A stretch of 31,328 bases of DNA from Bacillota bacterium (GTDB lineage: Bacteria; Bacillota; Clostridia; Christensenellales; Aristaeellaceae): assembly GCA_023391725.1 (NCBI GenBank), contig JAEWAH010000033.1, forward strand, positions 1-31,328, written 5' to 3'. The position numbers and the translations under genes were made by a program. This document shows, one piece after another, positions 7,900 through 14,960 of this stretch. The notes beneath the pieces are model-generated. The model did no database searches, was not told where the DNA came from, and was given only the letters and a program-made list of their open reading frames with translations. Numbering within the stretch: position 1 is the first letter of the stretch; the number at the start of each line of letters is the position of its first letter.

Positions 7900-9924
7900 C
7901 TACAGCCGGAACATGATTTCATGATAGATGGTGGTTAAAAATACCCACATCTGCTGGAACAGGCTGTAGGCCAGTACCATCAGCACCAATACAATCATTA
8001 CGGCAAGGGCAGTGAGCGCAAGGTTCAAAAGCGTCTTTTTCATCGTCAGCTGATTTACATGGTACACGCCCATCACCAGCAGAACGGCTGACCAGCCCAC
8101 GGTGGCGGCGCTTAAAAAGTCCAGAAAGACCTTCATTTCCAGCGCTACAAAGTTGCTGATGACCGTCCGCGCGATCATCCCCAGCACGGCCGGTACCAGC
8201 GCGTAGGAAAAGGCAATGAACAGCTCGTGCTTTTTGCCCTCGCAGTCGCCCATCAGCGAGGAGACTGCCAGATTGCTGACATATACCAGCAGGAAGCTGC
8301 CTACCGAGCCTAAAAGCAAAAGCTGCACATTCAGCCGCTCAATGCGGTTTGGATTGAACGCAAAGCCCGTTTGCAGGTATTCAAACACCACCGCAAAAAA
8401 GAAGACCAACAATACCATGGCGCCGGAAGCTACAGAGCCAAGACTTGCATACTTTACGCTTTCAAAGCCCTGGTAAGGATGCGCCATGCAGTAGATGGGC
8501 GCCCTAAAAAAACCGTCCCGCGCTTTTTCCTTTTTGGTTCCGCGATGCTTTTTGTAATAGCCCCAGCCCTTTGTCAATGCAAAAAGCAGTACGATCAGGA
8601 TAAGGATCCAGCCCATATTCTCCCGGACGATCTCAAGGGAATGCTCCTTGAAGGCTTCGCTGTATCCATCCTTGTAATTGCCCTGGCGGAAGTAATCCAT
8701 GGCTTTTGCGTAGTCTTCCAGCTGGAAGTAGGCCTTTCCCAGGCCGAAGTAAGCCATGTTGTAGTTGTTGTCCATTTTCAGCACATCCAGCCAGGGCTGG
8801 ATGGATTCCTGATACCGCCCGTCATCGTACAAAACGCTGGCCTCATGGATGGCCCGGCCAAAGGGTGTAAGCTCAAACACGGTGATGGTGCCCGCCTGGG
8901 CATCCAGCACAAGGATATCCTCCCCCACCCGCTCCATGGCCACCGGATCCTGGAACAGCCCGTTTTGCGTGCCATACCCGCCGAAGGTCAAAAGCGTGCC
9001 CGAACTTTCAGTAAACTGGCCGATGGTCCTGTAGGTTTTTTCCAGAACGGTGTAGATGCCATTTTCCTCAGGCAGCACATCCGTAAAAGAGGCGGATGAC
9101 CTGACGGAAAGGATATCGATCCCCATGGGGTTCAGCTTGGCGAGAGGTCTGTTTTCCCCCTGTTCCCCAGCCACCACCACGGCGTAGATCATATCCTCCT
9201 GATCAATGGCGATATTGCCATACTCGATGGGGATGAAGGATTCCAGCCCCTCCCGCTGCGCCCGGGTGAGAAGCATGCGCCAAACCTTTTGCAAAAGCAC
9301 CTTGGCCGTCATCGTTACATGGCTGGAACCGAAGAAGTTCATGAATGTCCCGTCTTCATAAAAGCAGACCAGACCCTGATAAACCCCCTGGGACAGCACG
9401 TATACGCGCCCCGCGCTGTCCACCACCACTTTTTGGGGCTTGTAGGGCGTGGTATCCTCATACAGGTCGCTTTCGGGCCGGGTATACAGGCGGTTAAGCT
9501 TTCCTTCCCTGCTTAAACGGACTACGGCGCCCAGCTCTTCATCCGCGATGTAGATGTCTGTGCCCCGGTCCGCAAAAACACCTTTGGGGCGGATCAGCGC
9601 CGTGCCTTCAAAAGAGCTGTATTCCCGAAGCAAACGGTAGCTGCTGTCCAGCACCAGCACACGGGAATTTCCCGTATCGGCAATGTACAGCTCGCCATGG
9701 CTTGCGTCCCAGGCCAAGTCCTGGGGTTGGTTCAGGGGCGTTATGCCCATGGACGCGGCATTCAGCACCGCCTTTACCCTGTATCCGATAGGGGAAGGCA
9801 CCGATTGCCCATAACGGTTGTAGGTATAGCTGCTGTATGGTGCTTCCTCCGCCCCGGCGGATAAAAGGACAGCAGGGAGAAGAAGCATCAGGCACAGGAA
9901 AAAGGCGGCGAGGCGTTTTGCCAT
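7900..9924 (-). CDS. Secreted beta-propeller/TPR protein with Yip1-type membrane domain
   Basis: 674 residues. A signal peptide (about 1-25) precedes an NHL-like beta-propeller (about 45-355) with blades such as PQDLAWDASHGELYIADTGNSRVLVLD and PKGVFADRGTDIYIADE. A TPR-like pair follows (about 360-420; ASVLYDDGRYQESIQPWLDVL, AYFGLGKAYFQLEDYAKAMDYF). One membrane span (about 437-451) leads to a basic cytoplasmic stretch (KKHRGTKKEKAR), then five more spans resembling a Yip1 domain (about 490-674). The predicted topology puts the propeller and TPR outside the cell. SD AAGGGGG lies upstream of the ATG. It sits between importer set A and the DUF5696 gene, so it may hold or sense a glycan or scaffold the importer. 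No enzymatic motif is evident and the function is not known. Confidence 0.85.
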   Translation of the reverse strand: MAKRLAAFFLCLMLLLPAVLLSAGAEEAPYSSYTYNRYGQSVPSPIGYRVKAVLNAASMGITPLNQPQDLAWDASHGELYIADTGNSRVLVLDSSYRLLREYSSFEGTALIRPKGVFADRGTDIYIADEELGAVVRLSREGKLNRLYTRPESDLYEDTTPYKPQKVVVDSAGRVYVLSQGVYQGLVCFYEDGTFMNFFGSSHVTMTAKVLLQKVWRMLLTRAQREGLESFIPIEYGNIAIDQEDMIYAVVVAGEQGENRPLAKLNPMGIDILSVRSSASFTDVLPEENGIYTVLEKTYRTIGQFTESSGTLLTFGGYGTQNGLFQDPVAMERVGEDILVLDAQAGTITVFELTPFGRAIHEASVLYDDGRYQESIQPWLDVLKMDNNYNMAYFGLGKAYFQLEDYAKAMDYFRQGNYKDGYSEAFKEHSLEIVRENMGWILILIVLLFALTKGWGYYKKHRGTKKEKARDGFFRAPIYCMAHPYQGFESVKYASLGSVASGAMVLLVFFFAVVFEYLQTGFAFNPNRIERLNVQLLLLGSVGSFLLVYVSNLAVSSLMGDCEGKKHELFIAFSYALVPAVLGMIARTVISNFVALEMKVFLDFLSAATVGWSAVLLVMGVYHVNQLTMKKTLLNLALTALAVMIVLVLMVLAYSLFQQMWVFLTTIYHEIMFRL

Positions 9925-9937
9925 GATCTGTTCCCCC

Positions 9938-10831
9938 TTACTTCATTCCGGAATGGGACATGGTTTCCAGCACGGAGGACTGGCTGGCAAGAAAAAACAC
10001 CACCGGCGGAATCATCAGCACAAGCGCCACCGCCGCCCCTGCCCCCGCCCTGGCGATGCCCGCGGCGGCGATCTGGCGGAGCATGACGGGGAGCACCTTC
10101 ATGCTTTCATCATAGATATATGTCACACCCGAGGCGTTCCACAGGCCCTGAAACGTGAAAATGGACAGCGTCAGCAAGGCCGGCTTGATCATGGGCACCA
10201 CGATGGAGGCGAACAGGCGGAATTCGCCGGCCCCATCGATGTGCGCCGCCTCGATTACCGAATCCGGTACAGCCGTTACCACAAACTGCCTGACTAGGAA
10301 TACGCCGAAAGAACCGCTCATCATAGGCAGCAGGATCGCCCAATAGGTGTTGATCAGACCCAGCCGGGATATGATGATATATTGGGGGATGCCCGTTACC
10401 TCCGGGCGGAAGAGGATGGCCCAGACCACCACCACATATAAAATCTTCAGCCACTTGTGCCTGTATTTTGCCAGGGCGTAAGCCGCCATGGCGGCGATTG
10501 CCACATATCCCGCAGTGCCGACCGCGGCCACAAGCAGGCTGTTGAACAGGTACCGCTCAAAGGGCACCCACATCTCATTGACCAGGCGGACCATGGTGGT
10601 AAAGTTCTCCAGGGTGGGGTTCTGCACAAAAAACTTCGGCGGATACAAAAACAACTCATTGACCGGCTTGAAGGCTGTGACAACTGTATACAAAATAGGC
10701 AGTACCATGAATACGCTCATTAGCAGAAGGAAAAACAGCACCAGCATGTTGCCGCTGAAGGAACGGGTCACCCGCTTCTGTTTTGCCCTGAGGCCTTTTT
10801 TGCTGTGGGGCCTGGGGATTGGCCATGTCAA
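9938..10831 (-). CDS. Sugar ABC transporter permease, MalG type
   Basis: 297 residues. The first membrane span (MLVLFFLLLMSVFMVLPILYTVVTAF) and the coupling loop IEAAHIDGAGEFRLFASIVVPMIKP identify a CUT1 MalG-like subunit. The start is a TTG overlapping the stop of the preceding permease (TTGA), with AAGGAGG nine bases upstream. The next in-frame ATG (residue 29) would cut into the first span. It pairs with the permease at 10828-11778 and the fused binding protein at 11775-14693 as importer set A. The gene stops 13 bases before the propeller/Yip1 gene. Confidence 0.92.
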   Translation of the reverse strand: MTWPIPRPHSKKGLRAKQKRVTRSFSGNMLVLFFLLLMSVFMVLPILYTVVTAFKPVNELFLYPPKFFVQNPTLENFTTMVRLVNEMWVPFERYLFNSLLVAAVGTAGYVAIAAMAAYALAKYRHKWLKILYVVVVWAILFRPEVTGIPQYIIISRLGLINTYWAILLPMMSGSFGVFLVRQFVVTAVPDSVIEAAHIDGAGEFRLFASIVVPMIKPALLTLSIFTFQGLWNASGVTYIYDESMKVLPVMLRQIAAAGIARAGAGAAVALVLMIPPVVFFLASQSSVLETMSHSGMK

Positions 10832-11778
10832 GCCGCCTCGCCTCCTTCCCCGCCGCCAAATGTATGCAGCACCTTTTTCACCAGCGACCAGAACACAAGC
10901 ATCAAAAGAAACAGCACCACCGCAATGGCGGAGGCGTAGCCCATTTCAAAGCGGATGGCCCCAAAGTCCAGGATGTGCAGAACAATGGTATGGGTGGAAT
11001 AATCCGTAGAGGGGAAACCCGTCAGCGACATGGCTTCATACCCCACGGCAAAGGAGGTGGAAATCTGCATGACCGCGCCGAACAAAAGCTGGGGCACCAT
11101 TTGGGGCAGGGTAATGTACCAAAGCTCCTGAAACCTATTCTTGACCCCGTCTACCGCGCCGGCCTCGTACAGCGACTTATCCATGCTTTGCAGCCCGGCC
11201 ACAAAAGACAAAAACCCAACGCTCATGCTTAGCCACAGGATGACCACAATGACCACCGTCATGTTTTTGCTGGGATCGGAAAGCCAGTAGATGCTTTCGC
11301 GAATCACGCCCGTGCGCAGGAGAATGGAGTTTAAAAAGCCCGCCGAATCGTCGCTGAAAATGTATGTCCAGATAAAATACACGTTGCCGGCCAAGGAAGG
11401 CGCGTAAAACAGGAAGGTCAAAAAGGTGCGCAAGGTCCGCTTGAAATCTGTTATAAACCAGGCAAACACAAAGCTGAGCAGGTAGCTCAGCGGCCCTGTT
11501 ATCAGCGCAAATATCATGGTATTGCGAAGCGCGGTAAGAAAGATGTCATCCTCCAGCAAAAGGCGCACATAGTTTTCCATGCCCACGAAAGACGGCGCCT
11601 GCAGCATGTTGAAGTTTGTAAAGCTCAGTACCACAGAGGAGAGGATGGGCAGGATGGTAAACGTAAAAAACAAAACAAGAAAAGGGGCTGTAAACAAAAT
11701 GGATGCCAAGCGGTAAGGCGCCCGTTCCCGGGACTTTTGGCGCAGCACTTTTTGAGCCTGCCTTTGCGCTGTAATCAT
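10828..11778 (-). CDS. Sugar ABC transporter permease, MalF type
   Basis: 316 residues from the ATG at 11778. An upstream in-frame start would add 15 residues, but GGGAGG sits eight bases before the ATG and this ATG overlaps the upstream stop as ATGA, so 11778 is preferred. Membrane spans start at ASILFTAPFLVLFFTFTILP. The coupling loop reads SLYEAGAVDGVKNRFQELWYITLPQMVP: the usual EAA is EAG and there is a small insertion after the conserved G. These are tolerated variations in the family. It forms the importer with the next permease and the fused binding protein. Substrate unknown. Confidence 0.92.
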   Translation of the reverse strand: MITAQRQAQKVLRQKSRERAPYRLASILFTAPFLVLFFTFTILPILSSVVLSFTNFNMLQAPSFVGMENYVRLLLEDDIFLTALRNTMIFALITGPLSYLLSFVFAWFITDFKRTLRTFLTFLFYAPSLAGNVYFIWTYIFSDDSAGFLNSILLRTGVIRESIYWLSDPSKNMTVVIVVILWLSMSVGFLSFVAGLQSMDKSLYEAGAVDGVKNRFQELWYITLPQMVPQLLFGAVMQISTSFAVGYEAMSLTGFPSTDYSTHTIVLHILDFGAIRFEMGYASAIAVVLFLLMLVFWSLVKKVLHTFGGGEGGEAA

Positions 11779-14693
11779 GGCGCCTGCCTCCCTTCCGCCG
11801 GGCCGTACCCGAACTCTGCCCATTTGCGCAGGATTTCCTTGTTGATCTCTTTGTTGTACTTATTGAGCACTTCCCGCTGATTCTGCTTGTTGTAAACCAC
11901 CGCCCGGAAAGCGAAGGACAAGTTTCTGTTGGTGATGTAGTTGCCCGGCAGCTGGGGGATATCCTTTACATACTCCCACTGCTCCAGCAAGGCTTTTTGC
12001 TGGGGAAGCGTCCATTTCATCCGCTCAAAGGCGCCGGTGTTGGCGGTGGGCCAGCGGGCCGAGGCGCCCATCAGACTTTCCAGCGCAAGGCCGAATTCCG
12101 CCTGAATATCGTCACCTGTCCACCAGGAGATGAACGCAAATGCCGCCGCCTGTTCCTTGGATGTTGCAATGAGGACCGCCCCTGTTCCCGTGGCCCCTTC
12201 GCTTCTGTCAATACTCCCATCCGGCTTTTTGGTGCCGGGGATGGGTGCAATATCCCACAGGCCGTCAAGCTCAGGCGCCGCCGCCGCCAGGGTATTGGCG
12301 GTAGTGTAGCTTTCGATGGCAATGGGCATGGTGCCTGTGCGGAACCTGGAGAAGAAGTCATACTTCACAGGCAGCGCATATTTGGCATACAGGTCTGTCC
12401 ATGCCTTAAAGGCTTCCAGTGCCAGCGGGTCCTGAAACTGTGTCTGCATCAGGTCGCCTGTGTAGTAATTCAGCCCCCGCTGGAACAGTTGGGCCTGGAA
12501 GCCCAATGTATTGTTGTTGGTAACCGTAGGCGAAGGTATGCCCGCCTGCATGCCCTGCTTCTGGATCACAGGCACCAGGGCCCGAAAATCCTCCCAGGTA
12601 TTTGGCACCGAAAGGCCAAGCTGCGAAAATATATCCTTGCGGTAGAAGATCATATCGAAGTTCTGCGTTTCCGGCAGGGCGTACACGCCACCCTGATAGG
12701 TATAAGGTACAAGCGCCGAATCCATGAACCGGCCCTTGACAGACGCAAAGCCCTCAAACTGCGTAAGGTCCGCAAGGGCTCCCCGCATGGCCAGGTTGAC
12801 CGGCAGCTCCTTATACACGGTAATGGCCACATCCGGGCCTTTGCCGCCCAGAATGGCCTGCATCAGCGTTTGGGAACCGTCTATCAGGCTCAGGTTGACC
12901 TGGATGCCCGTATCCTGCACGAACTGCTGGTCGATCAGCTCTTTGATGATTTGGGTCTGGTCGCGTCCGGAGGCAATGCCCGTGGCGCCCAGGTCGTTGG
13001 CACAAACCCAAACGGTAATGGTGGGCGCAGTACCGCTGTCCTGATACACATCCCCCACCGCCGCGTAGTCCTCAAAAAAGGAACCAAAAAATGCCCGCAA
13101 GCGGAAGGATGCCTGGTTAAAAAAGCTTACACCTGCCTTGGGCAAAGGCATATCCACAGAAGTCAGGGCAAAATAATCCAGCTGCATCGGCTGCTCCCGA
13201 AGCCTTAACACCTGTGAGGCAAGACCGGAAATATTGTTCTTAAAGGATTCCAGCCTAAGGGGGATGTCCTCCGGATACCGGATGAAGGTTTCCAGCTGAA
13301 CAGCCACCTGGGTCAGCAGGGAAGCCTCGCTGCCCCCCGATGTATTTTGCTCAATGATCTGCTGTTGGGTTTTGAGCAGCTGGGCGATGTGCGCAAAATC
13401 CTCCATCAGGCCGGGGATTTTTTTGTCCAGATGGAAATCCCGGTTCAGGTCGACGGTGATCCTGTCCCCGTCGGCGTTATCCCCGGTGATGACGATGATC
13501 CTGCGATAAATGGTCCCCAGTTCCGCGATGGCCTCTTCCAGCCTGCGCAGCGGTTCGCTGTAGGGGCCGCTGGCCACCTCCATCCTGAGGGTATGCTTTC
13601 CTTTTGCCAGGTACAGGGGCAAAAGGGTCCCTTCTCCGTCACAGAGCGTATACATCTGCCACTGTGCCGCATAAGGCACCGTCACGTGGCTTGCCTCTTC
13701 AAAGGGCACCCTGCCGTCTATATACAGGCTGCGGGTGCTGCCCATGCCCCGCAGAAAATCCGTATTGACGCGCATGCTCAAATGGTACAGGCCATCTGCC
13801 GGTACCTCAAAGGCCCATTCCATCCATTCCCCCTGACGCTTCCAGTTCTCCCCGCCAATGGTGTTCATGCGCACCTTTACGGGATCGCTTGGGCTGGTGG
13901 CGGCATCGGCCCGCTCGCTGAGGGGATACAGCACCGGGCTGTTGCGGAGCCCGGCCTCCTCGGCCTCAATGACTACGGATACGTTTTGGGCATTGTTTGG
14001 CATACCCTGAACAGCCTGCTCATGCTTTGGTGCGGCCGGGATGTTTACGAACCTGAGGCTGTCTATGGCCAGCGCCTCGGCTATCAGCCCAAGGCTTAAG
14101 GTGTGCTCCCCCGGCGACAGATAAAAACGGTAGGGCTCACCATAGTGATTGTTGTGGTCCTGGAAAAAGACACTCTGCCAAAGGGCCGCCTCTTTCAGCT
14201 TGGGGCGGACATCATGACCACGGCTATCCCGTGTGATGGGCCCCTCCGCTTCATACAGCCGCCGCAGCAGGAGATTTTGACATTGTTCAAACGGGAAGGC
14301 GTTATCGAGTTTGAGCTGCATCTGGATATCATTTTCCCGCGCAGGCAGTGCAAGATAGGTGATTTCAAGCTGGTACAGCCCCGGCGCATCCACCGTAAAC
14401 GCCCAATCCACAAAGCTTGACTGACGGTTCAGTAGCAAAGCATTCTTTACGCCTTGTGTGTCCTTGGGTTCCACATACGCTCCGCTTTCATGGGCATCTG
14501 TAAAGGCGCTGCCGGCCAGACGGATCTCCCCCTGCGGATCATCCGCCCCATTCGCTGCCTGCAGATATGCATCATAGCTGATGACAGCGCCGGAACCAGG
14601 CATTGCTTCCGCGCAGGCCCATGTACCCCAAAGCGCTAAAAAGACTGCTGCCGCCAGGGACAGGCCGCATAAGAAACACCTGTTCAATCGCAT
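11775..14693 (-). CDS. Giant solute-binding protein fused to N-terminal carbohydrate-binding-like domains
   Basis: 972 residues, more than twice the usual binding-protein length. After a signal peptide (about 1-29) come two jelly-roll-like domains: about 38-218 (VDWAFTVDAPGLYQLEITYLA ... YLSPGEHTLSLGLIAEALAIDSLRFV) and about 237-375 (VVIEAEEAGLRNSP ... MEWAFEVPADGLYHLSMRV ... KGKHTLRMEV). The second resembles CBM6/CBM35-type modules. A helical linker (about 380-550) follows, then a family-1 solute-binding domain (about 557-970; PTITVWVCAND, GPDVAITVYKELPVNLA, NTWEDFRALVPVIQKQG). C27 lies near the cleavage site but the context (TWAC) is not a canonical lipobox. It is the first gene of the operon with a consensus promoter at 14740-14768. 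The added domains suggest it captures a long or polymeric glycan outside the cell. Confidence 0.9.
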   Translation of the reverse strand: MRLNRCFLCGLSLAAAVFLALWGTWACAEAMPGSGAVISYDAYLQAANGADDPQGEIRLAGSAFTDAHESGAYVEPKDTQGVKNALLLNRQSSFVDWAFTVDAPGLYQLEITYLALPARENDIQMQLKLDNAFPFEQCQNLLLRRLYEAEGPITRDSRGHDVRPKLKEAALWQSVFFQDHNNHYGEPYRFYLSPGEHTLSLGLIAEALAIDSLRFVNIPAAPKHEQAVQGMPNNAQNVSVVIEAEEAGLRNSPVLYPLSERADAATSPSDPVKVRMNTIGGENWKRQGEWMEWAFEVPADGLYHLSMRVNTDFLRGMGSTRSLYIDGRVPFEEASHVTVPYAAQWQMYTLCDGEGTLLPLYLAKGKHTLRMEVASGPYSEPLRRLEEAIAELGTIYRRIIVITGDNADGDRITVDLNRDFHLDKKIPGLMEDFAHIAQLLKTQQQIIEQNTSGGSEASLLTQVAVQLETFIRYPEDIPLRLESFKNNISGLASQVLRLREQPMQLDYFALTSVDMPLPKAGVSFFNQASFRLRAFFGSFFEDYAAVGDVYQDSGTAPTITVWVCANDLGATGIASGRDQTQIIKELIDQQFVQDTGIQVNLSLIDGSQTLMQAILGGKGPDVAITVYKELPVNLAMRGALADLTQFEGFASVKGRFMDSALVPYTYQGGVYALPETQNFDMIFYRKDIFSQLGLSVPNTWEDFRALVPVIQKQGMQAGIPSPTVTNNNTLGFQAQLFQRGLNYYTGDLMQTQFQDPLALEAFKAWTDLYAKYALPVKYDFFSRFRTGTMPIAIESYTTANTLAAAAPELDGLWDIAPIPGTKKPDGSIDRSEGATGTGAVLIATSKEQAAAFAFISWWTGDDIQAEFGLALESLMGASARWPTANTGAFERMKWTLPQQKALLEQWEYVKDIPQLPGNYITNRNLSFAFRAVVYNKQNQREVLNKYNKEINKEILRKWAEFGYGPAEGRQAP

Positions 14694-14714
14694 ATTTATC
14701 AGCTCCGATACTTT

Positions 14715-14723
14715 GGATAAACG
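14715..14723. promoter_or_regulatory. LacI-type operator half-site downstream of the minus-strand promoter
   Basis: GGATAAACG matches the arm CGTTTATCC found in the operators at 14918 and 19646. It lies about ten bases downstream of the predicted start of the minus-strand operon, a position where a bound repressor would block transcription. The other half is degenerate. Confidence 0.5.
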
Positions 14724-14739
14724 ATTTCTCTATATTCAC

Positions 14740-14768
14740 AGTATAGGAAGTGCCATCCCCCTTGTCAA
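14740..14768 (-). promoter_or_regulatory. Consensus promoter of the minus-strand importer operon
   Basis: Read on the minus strand: TTGACA (14768-14763), a 17-bp spacer and TATACT (14745-14740). Predicted start near 14733, about 40 bases before the ATG of the fused binding protein. Confidence 0.85.
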
Positions 14769-14776
14769 TAACCAAA

Positions 14777-14792
14777 AACGAAATATTTCGTT
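14777..14792. promoter_or_regulatory. Perfect 16-bp palindrome between divergent promoters
   Basis: AACGAAATATTTCGTT equals its own reverse complement. It lies nine bases upstream of the minus-strand -35 box and 31 bases upstream of the plus-strand one. It is unlike the LacI-type operators nearby, so it is probably a site for a second regulator, most likely an activator of one or both promoters. Confidence 0.6.
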
Positions 14793-14822
14793 CTGGACAC
14801 CTGAATATTGCCTAATTTCTTA

Positions 14823-14851
14823 TTGACATAGCTGGTGTTTTGGGATAAACT
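14823..14851 (+). promoter_or_regulatory. Promoter of the GH13 gene
   Basis: TTGACA (14823-14828), 17-bp spacer, TAAACT (14846-14851). The predicted start near 14858 lies before the ATG at 14961. This argues against any earlier start codon for the GH13 gene. A GGATAAAC operator-like half overlaps the -10 box. Confidence 0.75.
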
Positions 14852-14917
14852 TTGCATCAGAAAGAATGTTTCGCAATCAAAAACATGCATAAAGGGCCGG
14901 ATTCTTTCTTCCACATT

Positions 14918-14933
14918 GGTTAAGCGTTTATCC
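14918..14933. promoter_or_regulatory. LacI-type operator in the GH13 leader
   Basis: GGTTAAGCGTTTATCC has a central CG and the same CGTTTATCC arm as the operator at 19646-19662. It lies about 60-75 bases downstream of the predicted transcription start, between promoter and coding region. A cre-like site for CcpA is an alternative, but the outer positions fit cre poorly. Confidence 0.6.
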
Positions 14934-14960
14934 ACCAAATTATTTTGTCTTAATGCAGTA

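Noticed and set aside
11997..13208. 403-codon open frame on the plus strand opposite the fused binding protein
   Set aside because: It is antisense to a clearly coding gene with conserved domains, and its translation has no recognisable fold; a composition effect of GC-rich third positions.
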